DNA of 64,000 nt from NCBI RefSeq assembly GCF_006715395.1, contig NZ_VFNC01000001.1, positions 3,162,001-3,226,000 on the forward strand, read 5' to 3'. The position numbers and the translations under genes were made by a program. The notes below the pieces were generated by a model. The model had not been told where the DNA came from. It ran no database searches and was given only the letters and a program-made list of their open reading frames with translations. Position 1 is the first letter of the stretch. Every line of letters starts with the position of its first letter. Of this stretch, positions 16,395 through 25,015 are shown in pieces. This DNA is from Streptomyces sp. SLBN-31 (GTDB lineage Bacteria; Actinomycetota; Actinomycetes; Streptomycetales; Streptomycetaceae).

Positions 16395-16423
16395 GACCGC
16401 CGGTCCATGGAGGACCGGCGGTC
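16395..16423 (-). terminator. Terminator of the chitinase/beta-helix/NPP1 operon
   Basis: GACCGCCGGTCC and GGACCGGCGGTC form a perfect 12-bp stem with a five-base loop, 15 bases past the NPP1 stop. Read leftward the hairpin is followed by TTTG, a short T-rich tail. Confidence 0.85.
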
Positions 16424-16438
16424 GTTTCGAGCGAGGTG

Positions 16439-17212
16439 TCAGGCGTTGGGGTCGAACGGGATGCCGGACGGCATGGAGTGGGCGAGCGCGTAAGGGAAGT
16501 CGCCATCCTTGATCTTGATGGTGGCGGCGCCGAAGTCGGCGCTCAGCAACTTGTCGCGGTAGCCGGCGGGATAGCCGTTCCAGCCCACCAGACGCGGGTA
16601 GAACCAGCCGCCGGTGACGTTCTCCGGCGGGTCGTCGTTGCCTCCTGCGAAGCGGAGGTCGTGGGTGGACACACCGTCCTTGTGGTAGACGATCTTCGGG
16701 TGGGTGCCGTCGAAGCGGACGGACGAGGCGGCGGCCACCTGATAGCCGCTGTGCTGCGACACCGACACGTACCGCACCTGGTTGTCGTTGATCCACACCA
16801 CCACGTGCTCCCAGTCATGGGTGTGCCCGATGGCCGCGGGGCCCAGGGTGGCCTGGTCCTTCTCGAAGTAGCTGGCGTACATCACCGCACACCAGCCGTT
16901 GTTGCACTTCTCGCGCGAGTACGTGTTGGCGTTGGCGAGCTGGGCGTAGTCGTGGCAGTGGCCGTTGACGTCGCCGCCGAGCTTCAGGCCGGGGTTGATG
17001 GTGCCGTCCGCGCCGATGGCGGCAGTGGCGTAGCAGCCGTCGTCGTCGTAGTCGTAGGCGGGGGAGAAGGTCTGCTCCAGGCCGTCGGCGTTCTGCGGCA
17101 GCAGCGTGAGCACGTTGGCGTTCGCCTGGGCGGGGAGGGCGACGACCAGGGCCAGGGCGCCGAGGACGGCGGCCAGTGCGGACCTCCCCGACCGGGAGAA
17201 GGGATGACGCAC
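16439..17212 (-). CDS. Secreted NPP1 (NLP) family necrosis-inducing-like protein
   Basis: A 257-residue secreted protein. Residues 1-32 form a signal peptide (ALALVVALPAQANA). The NLP hallmark heptapeptide appears as GHTHDWE at 129-135 (consensus GHRHDWE), with acidic metal-site residues around it, and cysteines in GCYATAA, HCHDY, EKCNNGWC. NLPs of plant pathogens bind membrane sphingolipids and lyse dicot cells; many saprophytes also have them. The GTG start at 17212 has AGGAG five bases upstream, overlapping the expected TAG of the preceding beta-helix gene. This is the last gene of the 20800-16439 transcription unit. The Arg-to-Thr change in the motif may alter activity. Confidence 0.9.
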   Translation of the reverse strand: MRHPFSRSGRSALAAVLGALALVVALPAQANANVLTLLPQNADGLEQTFSPAYDYDDDGCYATAAIGADGTINPGLKLGGDVNGHCHDYAQLANANTYSREKCNNGWCAVMYASYFEKDQATLGPAAIGHTHDWEHVVVWINDNQVRYVSVSQHSGYQVAAASSVRFDGTHPKIVYHKDGVSTHDLRFAGGNDDPPENVTGGWFYPRLVGWNGYPAGYRDKLLSADFGAATIKIKDGDFPYALAHSMPSGIPFDPNA

Positions 17213-17220
17213 GTCAACTC

Positions 17221-19402
17221 CTACGGGTAGCTGGTCAGGTTGGCCACATGTGCCGGAGTTGGACGGTCCTCCGGTGTTGTTGACGACGTGGCTGATGGTG
17301 CCGGTGCCGCCGAGGGAGACGGTCACCATGCTGGTGAAGCGGACCCCGGAGGTGTTCGGTGCCTCGATGGCGTGGGCGGCGACCACGGAGGGGTTGACGT
17401 TGAAGTAGCAGTAGCTGCCGAGGCCGTAGGCCTGGTGGCTGGTGACGGAGGCGGCGACCTTGTAGGCGGCGTAGCCCTGCGTCGAGCCGTTCATCCAGGC
17501 GGACTGGTTGGGCGGGTCGTACGGCATCTCGTTCTGGAAGAAGTACGTGCGGCCGCCGTTGCCGTTCCAGATCGTCTGGTACTTCTGGAAGTGCTCCACG
17601 AACAGGCCGTACATGGTGACGTCGTCACCGTTGACGATCAGTCCGGTGTCCGCGGTGTTGCTGGTCCAGCCGACACCGCTGCCGTGGTCGGCGCGCCAGA
17701 TCCACATGTGGTCGCCGATGACGTTGTCGCTGTTGACGATCAGGCTGGTGGTGGCCCTGCCGACGCCCGCGCCGCCGACGCGGAAGTAGACGTCGTGCAG
17801 GGAGGTCGGGTCGGCCGCGTGGGAGGCGGCGGAGCCGGCGGGCCCGACCTCCAGCAGGGAGGGCGAGTTGGTGGTGCCCGCGTCGAACAGCAGGCCCGCG
17901 ATCTTCACGCCGTCGACGTCGGCGACCTTCATCGCGGTGACGCCGTTGTCGGGGACCAGGGTGGCCAGGCCCAGGCCGAGGACGACCGTGCCGGCCCGAT
18001 TGACCCGCAGGGTCTGGTCGAGGTGGTACACGCCGGGGGTGAACAGGAGGTTCTTGCCCGCCGAGAGCGCGGAGTTGATCTGGGAGGCGGTGGCGCCCGG
18101 CTTGACGACGTAGAAGGTGTCCAGCGAGAGGGAGGTGCCCGAGGGGCTGCCGCTCGCCCAGCTGGTGCCGGCGGAGTTGGACCGCACGGACGGGACGAAC
18201 ACCTGGTAGGCGCCGCTCCCGTCGACGTACAGGAAGGGCTTCTCGCGCGTCACCGGGCTCTGCGCGACCGTCGTGTACGGCGGGCTGGGGAAGGTGGTCG
18301 AGGGGACACCCGTGCTGCCGGTGAAGACCATGTTCCAGTTGGAGCCGGTCCAGCTGCCGAGCTGGGAGTTGCGGGTCAGCCACTGCTGCTGGCTGCCCGA
18401 GTTGACCTGGCCGTCGATCTTGCTGTCGGCGAGCAGGCCGCCGCTGGACCAGCCGCCGTCGTCGAGGGCGAGGCCCCCGCGCAGGTGCATCCGGCGGTAC
18501 GGCGCCGCCTGCGAGACCGCCCAACGGTCGCTGCCGCCGCTCGGGTTGACCGACAGGTTCTCCGCGCCGCGCCAGAAGTTCTGGGTGGCGTTGCCCTGGA
18601 ACCAGTCGGCCTCGGCGTGCACCGCACCGTTGACGGTCACCGCGTCGGGGGAGAGGCCGAGCCCCAGCACCTGGGTGTAGAAGCCGACATTGACGTCGGC
18701 GTCGTAGGAGCCGGGCTTGAACAGCACGGCGTGGCGCTGGGAGCCGAACTGGTTGGTCTCCTGCTGCTGGAAGACCGAGTTGAGTCTGCTCTGGATCGTC
18801 GAGGACGACATCGACGGGTCGAAGACGAGGACGTTCGGGCCGAGGTCGGGGTTGGCGGCCGACTGGTCGACGGGGACGACCTGGAAGCGCTGGGCGGCGG
18901 TGCCGTTGCAGGTGTACTGCACGAACTGCACACCGTCGGCGGTCGAGGCGCCGGGGTCGTCCAGGCACTTGCCGCTGTTGCGGTTGACGAAGTGGTAGGC
19001 GCCGCCCCCTTCGCTCACCGGGAGCCACTGCTGGTTGGCGCCGCCGCCGTAACTCCACAGGTGCACCTGGGCGTTGTCGGCGGTGGAGACGTCGGCGACG
19101 TCCACGACCTGGCCGGTGTCGTTGGCGTTGTCGATCCGGACGTAGCCGCTGTCGGTGGCGGTGAAGCTCCACCGCTGGGCGTTGGTGTTGTTGCAGCCGT
19201 ACTGCTGGACGACGGTGCCGTTGGCGGTGGCGGCCGCCTTGGCGTCCAGGCAGCGGCCGCTCGCCGCGTTCATGACGGTGGCGAAGCCGGTGGGCAGGGC
19301 GGCGGCGGCCGCCTGTGCGGGGGCCGTGCCGAGGAGGGACGCGGCCGTCACGGCGACGACCGCGGCGGCGAGGGATCTGCCGCGGCGAGGTAGGGAAGGC
19401 AT
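17221..19402 (-). CDS. Secreted ricin-lectin plus beta-helix protein, frameshifted near its 3' end
   Basis: About 727 residues with a signal peptide (1-32), a CBM13/ricin-B domain (about 35-175, with QRW, QQW, QRF repeats), then a large right-handed beta-helix of the pectate-lyase-like/adenylyl-cyclase-annotated type (NPDLGPNVLVFDPSMSSSTIQSRLNSVF..., NVIGDHMWIWRADHG, TYFFQNEMPYDPP). The natural C-terminus SGTVANLTSYP-stop is encoded at 17221 but is out of frame by one extra base at about 17248-17250. As written, the frame reads through into the NPP1 gene, giving a 987-residue fusion ending at 16439. AGGAG precedes the ATG at 19402. It follows the chitinase by 27 bases. The substrate is unknown. 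Confidence 0.85.
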
Positions 19403-19429
19403 GGGGTCTCCTGGCCTGGGGTGGGGGCT

Positions 19430-20800
19430 TCAGCCGGTGTACTGCGCGAAGACGCGGGTGTAGTCCCAGTCGGACTGGGCCACACCCGAGCAGCTGTCGG
19501 CCGGGCCGCCGGTGCAGGGGCGGTCGCGGTTGGCCGACCAGAACGTCAGGCGGGCCAGGTGGTGCTGCTGGGCGTAGGCGAGGATGGTGCGGAAGTCCGC
19601 GACGGTGACCGTCTCGTTGTCGTCGGTCACGCCGTTCATGGACGAGATGCCCATGTCCCGGTAGGCCTGGTCGTCGCTGTAGTGGTAGGCGTTCTTGAGC
19701 GCGTTCTTCAGCCCCTCGGCGGCCTGGACGGTGAGGTTGCCCATGTTCTGGCCGGCACCGCCGAAGTCGAACGGCATGATGGCCCAGGCGTCCACGGTCA
19801 GACCGGAGGAGGCGGCCCGGTTGATGAGGCTGGTGTCGGGGCCGCTCTGGCCGGTACCGATCGTGATGTACACCTTCAGACCGGGGTTGTTGGCCTTGAC
19901 GGTCTTCAGCGCGTCGACAGTGCGCTGCTGGACGGTGGGGTTGCTGTAGGCGTCGGCCTCGATGTCGATGTCGATCGCCTTCAGGCCGTAGGCGCTGACC
20001 ACCTTCTGGTACGCGGCGGCGAGCTCGCCGGCGCTGGAGCAGGAGCTCTCCAGCTTGTTGCCGCTGTAGCCGCCGAACGACGGGATGATGTCACCGCCGT
20101 TCGCCCGCACGGTGTTCACGGTCTGCTGGTCGACACCCCCGGTCAGGGGGCGGCTGCCGTCCCACTGCGGGTTGCAGTAGCCGTTGCTGAGCACGAAGGC
20201 GAGCGTGAACCACTTCACGCCGGTCGCGTTGGTGATGGTGGTCGGGCTCGGCGGGCTGCCCCAGCCGTTGTACAGGTACGGCGCCACCGCCATGGGGGAG
20301 GACGGGGTGCCGCCGTTGTCGGAGGCGGGCGCGTTCCACTTCTGGTTGGCCGCGCCCGTGCAGCTCCAGATCTGGGCGCGGGCGCCGTTGGCTGAGGAGT
20401 TGTCGGTGACGTCGAGGCACTTGTTCGCCTGCGGGTTGACGATGTCGTGCGCGGCGGTGACCGTCCACTTCTGGTTCGCGCCGCCGGTACACGTCCACAG
20501 CTGCACCTTGGCGCCGTCGGCGGTCGAATTGCCGCTCACGTCCAGGCACTTGCCGAGGGCGCGGACCGTGCCGTCGCCGCCGACGGTCCACTGCTGGGCG
20601 GCGGTGCCGTTGCAGTCGTAGAGCTGAACGGCCGTGCCGTCCGCCGAGTTGGCGCCTGCCACGTCGAGGCACTTGCCGGCGAGACCGGTGATGGTGCCGG
20701 TGGCGGCCTGCGCCGGGGAGGCGGCGAGCAGGCCGCCGGAGAGGGTGAGGGCGGTGATCGCGAGGACGGCGGACGCGGGCAGGGGGAAGGATCTGGCCAT
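19430..20800 (-). CDS. Secreted GH18 chitinase with N-terminal CBM13 (ricin-type) domain
   Basis: A 456-residue extracellular enzyme. A signal peptide (1-32) is followed by a three-repeat ricin-B lectin domain (about 34-157; each repeat has KCLDV and QQW/QKW). The GH18 barrel (170-456) has SFGGYSG and the catalytic strand AIDIDIEADAY with Asp277, Asp279 and acid Glu281. Unlike the chitinase at 10842 it has no CBM5/12; the lectin domain should direct it to a glycan surface. GAAAGG precedes the ATG. It heads the leftward unit with the beta-helix and NPP1 genes, and its promoter contains a DasR-like site between -35 and -10. Confidence 0.92.
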   Translation of the reverse strand: MARSFPLPASAVLAITALTLSGGLLAASPAQAATGTITGLAGKCLDVAGANSADGTAVQLYDCNGTAAQQWTVGGDGTVRALGKCLDVSGNSTADGAKVQLWTCTGGANQKWTVTAAHDIVNPQANKCLDVTDNSSANGARAQIWSCTGAANQKWNAPASDNGGTPSSPMAVAPYLYNGWGSPPSPTTITNATGVKWFTLAFVLSNGYCNPQWDGSRPLTGGVDQQTVNTVRANGGDIIPSFGGYSGNKLESSCSSAGELAAAYQKVVSAYGLKAIDIDIEADAYSNPTVQQRTVDALKTVKANNPGLKVYITIGTGQSGPDTSLINRAASSGLTVDAWAIMPFDFGGAGQNMGNLTVQAAEGLKNALKNAYHYSDDQAYRDMGISSMNGVTDDNETVTVADFRTILAYAQQHHLARLTFWSANRDRPCTGGPADSCSGVAQSDWDYTRVFAQYTG

Positions 20801-20837
20801 GGGGGGCGGCCTTTCGTGGGGGGTGGGTCGCCCGGTG

Positions 20838-20866
20838 AAACTAAAGGTACGGACCACTTCCGTCAA
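20838..20866 (-). promoter_or_regulatory. Promoter of the chitinase/beta-helix/NPP1 operon with internal dre-like site
   Basis: On the minus strand TTGACG (20866-20861) and TAGTTT (20843-20838) are separated by exactly 17 bases. The spacer contains TGGTCCGTACCT (20856-20845), which matches the DasR consensus TGGTCTAGACCA in eight of twelve positions and resembles the direct repeats of Streptomyces chitinase promoters. Confidence 0.65.
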
Positions 20867-21013
20867 GATGTGAAGTAAGAGTTGAGGGAAGCGAGTTGCC
20901 GCCTGGATGTATGGGGCGGGTCGCTTCGGGAAGTGAACGGGCGGGCCGGGTGGGCACGAGTGTGGTGAGCTGGTGCCGAGAGGGCCCGGAACGCAGGACG
21001 GGAGTGATGGCAG

Positions 21014-21496
21014 GTGGACGGAGCCGACGTGTTCACGGACCGGCTGAACCCGCAGATGTGTGTGGTCACGGCCGCTGCCGAGGGGCGGCGGGCGGGCTGC
21101 CTGGTGGGCTTCTTCTCGCAGTGCTCCATCCGGCCGGTGCGGTTCATGGTGTGGCTGTCCACGGCCAATCACACCTACGAGGTCGCCCGCGCCGCCGACT
21201 TCCTCGCCGTCCACCTCCTCGACCGCGAACAGCACGATCTGGCCGAGCTGTTCGGCGGGGAGTGCGGCGCGCGGACCGACAAGTTCGCCCGCGTGCGGTG
21301 GCGCGGCGGACACGGCGGGACGGTCGTGCTGGAGGACGCCGCGGCCTGGTTCGTCGGCACCGTCGTACGGCGTGTCGAGGACGGCGATCACGTGGGGTTC
21401 GTCCTCGATCCCGTGGAGTGGGACGGACGGGCCGAGGGGCACCTGCTGCGGCTGCGCGAGGTGCTCGACATCGCCCCCGGACATCCGGTGGACTGA
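21014..21496 (+). CDS. Flavin reductase-like FMN-binding protein
   Basis: A 160-residue protein of the flavin reductase (split-barrel, FMN_red-like) family. It opens with LNPQMCVVTAAAEGRRAGCLVGFFSQCSIRPVRFMVWLSTANHTYEVARAADFLAVHLLD, where the order strand - AGCLVGFFSQCS - RPVRFMVWLS - NHTYEVARAADFLAVHLL matches flavin reductase-domain proteins (usual form G-M-T-A-N-S-F-S-S-V-S). GTG start with GGGAG about ten bases upstream. It probably binds FMN and either reduces it for a monooxygenase or acts as a stress flavoprotein. The neighbours give no partner. Confidence 0.75.
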   Translation: MDGADVFTDRLNPQMCVVTAAAEGRRAGCLVGFFSQCSIRPVRFMVWLSTANHTYEVARAADFLAVHLLDREQHDLAELFGGECGARTDKFARVRWRGGHGGTVVLEDAAAWFVGTVVRRVEDGDHVGFVLDPVEWDGRAEGHLLRLREVLDIAPGHPVD

Positions 21497-21607
21497 CGCC
21501 CGCCCCCTCGTGGGCCGCCCCCCGAGCGGGTCGACCGATGAGTTCCGCGGCCGGCCGGGGTCTACCCGCTCCGGAGGACAAGCGCCCACGAGTTCTGTGA
21601 GGGAACC

Positions 21608-22303
21608 ATGACAGCCCAAGCACTACCCCCGGTCGTCGACGCCGCGACATGGGAAGGCCGACTGCAGGCACTGCGGGCCCGCGAGAAGGCGGCGACCAGG
21701 GAACTCGACGCCATCGCCGCCGAGCGCCGGCGCCTGCCGATGGTCGAGATGCCCGACTACGTCCTGGAGGGCGAGAACGGCCCGGTCCGGCTGGTGGACG
21801 TCTTCGAAGGCAAGCGGCAACTGATCGTCTACCACCACATGTGGACCGCCGGCCGGGAATGGCAGTGCCCGGGCTGCACGGGATTCACCTCGCAGTACAC
21901 CCGGCTGGAGTTCCTGGACAACTACGACGCCCGGTTCGTGGTGGTCACCCAGGGCCCGATCGAGGAGGCACTGGCCTACAAGCGGCGCGTCGGCAACCGC
22001 ATGACCTGGTACTCGACCGCCGGCAGCCCGTTCGGAGCCGACGTCGGCGCACCGCCCGGCGGCGGATTCGCGGTCAACGTCTTCCTGCGGGACGGCGACC
22101 GGGTCCACCGCACCTGGCACACCGACGGCCGCGGCACGGAGCAGCTCGGTCACACGTTCGCACTGATCGACCTCCTGCCCTACGGACGGCAGGAGGAGTG
22201 GCAGGACTCGCCCGAGGGCTGGCCCCAGTCACCCACCTACAGCCGGTGGGCGACGTCGAAGGACATCGCGGCGCTCTACGGCGACGCAAGCGCCGGCGCC
22301 TGA
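21608..22303 (+). CDS. DUF899 thioredoxin-like family protein
   Basis: A 231-residue soluble protein. DUF899 members have a thioredoxin-like fold with a conserved C-x-x-C. Here WQCPGCTGF places Cys87 and Cys90 after the LIVYHHMW strand. The N-terminal helix AREKAATRELDAIAAERRRLPMV and the C-terminal SPTYSRWATSKDIAALYG are also standard for the family, so the protein is full length. GAGGGAACC precedes the ATG. The biochemical role is not established; a dithiol redox function is the natural guess. A strong hairpin follows. Confidence 0.85.
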   Translation: MTAQALPPVVDAATWEGRLQALRAREKAATRELDAIAAERRRLPMVEMPDYVLEGENGPVRLVDVFEGKRQLIVYHHMWTAGREWQCPGCTGFTSQYTRLEFLDNYDARFVVVTQGPIEEALAYKRRVGNRMTWYSTAGSPFGADVGAPPGGGFAVNVFLRDGDRVHRTWHTDGRGTEQLGHTFALIDLLPYGRQEEWQDSPEGWPQSPTYSRWATSKDIAALYGDASAGA

Positions 22304-22312
22304 GCGCGAAAC

Positions 22313-22356
22313 GGCCGGTGCGCGGGACGAGACGTCGCCCCGCGCACCGACCGGCC
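22313..22356. terminator. Bidirectional terminator between convergent genes
   Basis: GGCCGGTGCGCGGG (22313-22326) pairs with CCCGCGCACCGACCGGCC (22339-22356) with small bulges, ten bases after the DUF899 stop and 13 bases past the stop of the minus-strand secreted protein. Confidence 0.8.
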
Positions 22357-22368
22357 CCCCGGTCACCG

Positions 22369-22824
22369 TCAGTCGGCGTACACCTTGCCCTGCTTCACCA
22401 CGTAGTGCATCGAGCCGGAGCAGCCGATGGACGGGGTGATCGTCAGGCTGACCGCGACCGGCGCGGGGGCCGTGCTCGCGGTCGAGAACTCGCAGACGGC
22501 GCCGTCACCGGTGAGCGGGTACCAGAACCAGCCGTCGGCCTCGCCGACGGTGACCCGGTCGGACTCCTTCCAGGCGCCGGTGGAGTGCGTGTACACCTGC
22601 ATCCGTACCGAGGCGGCGTACTCGTCCTGCGTCGACCGCACCGCCGTGAGGGTGATCTTGTAGGTGCTGCCGAGCACCGAGGAGGCGATCTGCCGCGTCT
22701 GCGGCGCCGCGGTGTCGGCGCTGGACGCGGTGGCTCCGGCGGTCCCCAGGGCCGCGGCCGTCATAAGGGTGAGGCCTGCCGTCGCGGCGCGACGGGCAAG
22801 GCGGTGTGCGCGGATCGGTCTCAT
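22369..22824 (-). CDS. Secreted hypothetical protein, 151 aa
   Basis: Not recognised. The ATG at 22824 (MRPIRAHRLARRAATAGLTLMTAAALGTAGATASSADT...) follows GGGGGAACC and starts a classic signal peptide with Ala-rich cleavage near residue 38. The mature part is beta-rich (ITLTAVRSTQDEYAASVRMQVYTHSTGAWKESDRVTVGEADGWFWYPLTGDGAVCEFST...) with two cysteines that could form one disulfide. No catalytic motif is seen. Stand-alone gene. Confidence 0.65.
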   Translation of the reverse strand: MRPIRAHRLARRAATAGLTLMTAAALGTAGATASSADTAAPQTRQIASSVLGSTYKITLTAVRSTQDEYAASVRMQVYTHSTGAWKESDRVTVGEADGWFWYPLTGDGAVCEFSTASTAPAPVAVSLTITPSIGCSGSMHYVVKQGKVYAD

Positions 22825-22955
22825 GGTTCCCCCGTGTGGTCTGCGATGTGCCGTTCGGCCGTACGGCCGTCGATCTGCCGGTGATGATGGTCCGCCCACC
22901 GGCCGGGTGGAAGCTTTTCGAACCTGCTCGAAGTGCCGGAGCCGCGAAGCGGTCC

Positions 22956-23987
22956 TCAGGCCCGGCCGAGCGTCGAACCCACACCCGTCTCCTGCAGTCT
23001 CTCCGCGTCCCCGTCCAGGAGGCGGTGGCCCACGGGTGTCACCGAGTGGCGGACGTACTGCCCCTCGCGATGGCTCGCCACCAGCCCTCCGTCCCGCAGC
23101 ACGCTGAGCTGATAGCTGGCACTGGGCAGGGCGATGCCGACGGCCGCCGCCACTTCGGAGGTGGTACGGGTGCGTCCGCGGGCCACCTCCGTGAGGACCG
23201 AGGCCCTGGTGCGGCCCAGCAGGCGGTCCAGTCCGCCGTGGCGCAGGCCGGTCACGTCCAGCGGCCGTGCGGTGACGGGGTAGACGAGGACGGGGCCGAG
23301 GGTGGGATCGGCGAGGGCGGTGGGCCTGCGCCAGCAGAAGTAGGACGGCACGATGCGCAGGCCGCGGCCCTCCAGATGGAGCTCACGGTGGGTGGGGTAG
23401 TCGACCTCCAGGACGGGGGCCTTCCACTGGGCGAGCGGACGCAGGCTCTCCAGCAGGGCGAGGACGCCGCCGTCGAGGAGTATCCGGGACCGCAGGTCGA
23501 TCTCGTCGTGGATGGCCCTGCGGACATGGGGCCAGCGGGGTTCGAGCAACGCGCGGGAGGAGATCTCCAGGGCTCTGACCAGCGAGCGCATGCTGCGGCC
23601 GTCCGGCCGGCCGAGCGCCGTGGTCCACGCGGGGAGTGGTCGCGCCGTGCCCAGCCTGGTCAACTCGTGCCGCAGACGGCTCGGGGGAGTGGCCCCCACC
23701 TCCTCCAGCGCCGCGGGCAGACCTCCCTCCGGGACGGACGACGGGGTGAGGAAGTCGGGGATGTATCCGACGGGTGGGACGAGCGTCTGCAGAGCGAGCA
23801 CGGCACGGTGCGACATGGGGTCGTCGGTCAGCCGTTCACGGACGGAGCGGCGCCAGGCCCCGAACTCCAGCGGTCCCTGGTGCGTGGGGAGCCGGCAGGT
23901 CGCGCAGACCAGTTCCCACAGCGGATCGGGGCGGCGGGAGATCCGGATGTTCTGTAAGTCCTCGGGCGTGAAGTGAATGCGGAGCAT
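22956..23987 (-). CDS. ArsR-type winged-helix transcriptional regulator with large N-terminal domain
   Basis: A 343-residue regulator. The C-terminal 80 residues form an ArsR/SmtB winged helix (RGRTRTTSEVAAAVGIALPSASYQLSVLRDGGLVASHREGQYVRHSVTPVGHRLLDG). The first 250 residues (MLRIHFTPEDLQNIRISRRPDPLWELVCATCRL...) match the uncharacterised N-terminal domain common to such Streptomyces regulators (DUF5937-like) and may bind a ligand. No metal-binding Cys box is seen in the helix-turn-helix. GAGAGAGG precedes the ATG at 23987. It diverges from the methyltransferase at 24200 with an inverted repeat between them. Confidence 0.8.
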   Translation of the reverse strand: MLRIHFTPEDLQNIRISRRPDPLWELVCATCRLPTHQGPLEFGAWRRSVRERLTDDPMSHRAVLALQTLVPPVGYIPDFLTPSSVPEGGLPAALEEVGATPPSRLRHELTRLGTARPLPAWTTALGRPDGRSMRSLVRALEISSRALLEPRWPHVRRAIHDEIDLRSRILLDGGVLALLESLRPLAQWKAPVLEVDYPTHRELHLEGRGLRIVPSYFCWRRPTALADPTLGPVLVYPVTARPLDVTGLRHGGLDRLLGRTRASVLTEVARGRTRTTSEVAAAVGIALPSASYQLSVLRDGGLVASHREGQYVRHSVTPVGHRLLDGDAERLQETGVGSTLGRA

Positions 23988-24076
23988 GCGGCCTCTCTCT
24001 TGGACTGTGGGGGGTGGGCCGAGGGTGGAACGCGTACAGGCGGTACACGTCGTCATGGGTGACGACTGACACGTAC

Positions 24077-24110
24077 CGATGGTTGGCCGCGACGTCGAAA
24101 CCAACCGTCG
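24077..24110. promoter_or_regulatory. Imperfect 10-bp inverted repeat in the divergent region
   Basis: CGATGGTTGG (24077-24086) and CCAACCGTCG (24101-24110) are reverse complements in nine of ten positions with a 14-base spacer. Located 90 bases from each start codon between the ArsR-type regulator and the methyltransferase. A candidate operator of that regulator. Confidence 0.45.
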
Positions 24111-24199
24111 GAAAGGTCGAACCCGCAGGCGAGTGGGGGGCGTTGGGGCGTAGGTTGTGCTGTGACTCGATCTCATCGTGGTGAAAGGCGGAGCGGCTG

Positions 24200-25015
24200 A
24201 TGAGCGACCCCGGGGCGAGGCCCGACAAAGTTCTGAGCCAGACGATCGACACCTCGGTCCCGCATTCGGCCCGGATCTGGAACTACTGGCTCGGCGGCAA
24301 GGACAACTATCCCGTCGACGAGGAGGCCGGCGACGCCTACACCGCCGTCTTCCCCGGCATCGTCACCATCGCCCGCAGCAGCCGGGCCTTCCTGCGCCGC
24401 AACATCACCCATCTGGTGTCCGAGGCGGGCATCCGGCAGTTCCTCGACGTCGGCACCGGCCTGCCGACCGCCCAGAACACCCACGAGGTCGCCCAGGGGA
24501 TCGCCCCCGAGGCACGGATCGTCTACGTCGACAACGACCCGATGGTCCTGGCCCACGCCCGCGCCCTGCTCTACTCCTCCCGGCAGGGCGCGACGGCCTA
24601 CATCGACGCGGACGTCACGGACCCGGACCGCATCCTCGCGGCGGCCGCCGAGACGCTGGACTTCGAACGCCCCACCGCGCTCATCCTCAGCAACATCCTC
24701 GGTCACGTCGCCGACTACGACCAGGCCCGCGCCATCGTCGGCCGGCTCATGGGCGCGCTGCCGTCCGGCAGTTACCTCTCCATCAACGACGGTTCACGCG
24801 GCATCGACCCCGTCTTCGAACAGGCCCAGGACGCCTACAACGACAGCGGTGCCGTCCCGTACAACCTGCGCACCGTCGAGCAGCTCACCGGGTTCTTCGA
24901 CGGCCTGGAACTGGTCGACCCCGGCGTGGTGTCGGTCACCCAGTGGCGCCCCGAGCCCGGTTCACCCGCGCCCGAGGTCATCGCCGAGCACGGAGGTCTC
25001 GCCCGCAAGCCCTGA
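24200..25015 (+). CDS. DUF574 (SCO1431-type) S-adenosylmethionine-dependent methyltransferase
   Basis: A 271-residue protein with the DUF574 hallmark ARIWNYWLGGKDNYPVD at residues 24-40, SAM motif I FLDVGTGLPT (81-90), VYVDNDPMVLAHARALL (the acidic ribose-binding strand) and ALILSNILGHV. The family is very abundant in actinomycetes and has a Rossmann methyltransferase fold, but substrates are unknown. GGAGCGGCTG before the ATG is a weak ribosome-binding site. It is followed by a stretch of decayed DNA. Confidence 0.9.
   Translation: MSDPGARPDKVLSQTIDTSVPHSARIWNYWLGGKDNYPVDEEAGDAYTAVFPGIVTIARSSRAFLRRNITHLVSEAGIRQFLDVGTGLPTAQNTHEVAQGIAPEARIVYVDNDPMVLAHARALLYSSRQGATAYIDADVTDPDRILAAAAETLDFERPTALILSNILGHVADYDQARAIVGRLMGALPSGSYLSINDGSRGIDPVFEQAQDAYNDSGAVPYNLRTVEQLTGFFDGLELVDPGVVSVTQWRPEPGSPAPEVIAEHGGLARKP

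Noticed and set aside
16439..19402. A single 987-residue ricin/beta-helix/NPP1 protein as the native gene product
   Set aside because: The internal stretch holds a complete ribosome-binding site, GTG start and signal peptide for NPP1, and a one-base change restores a normal end for the beta-helix gene. Two genes with a frameshift is the better reading.
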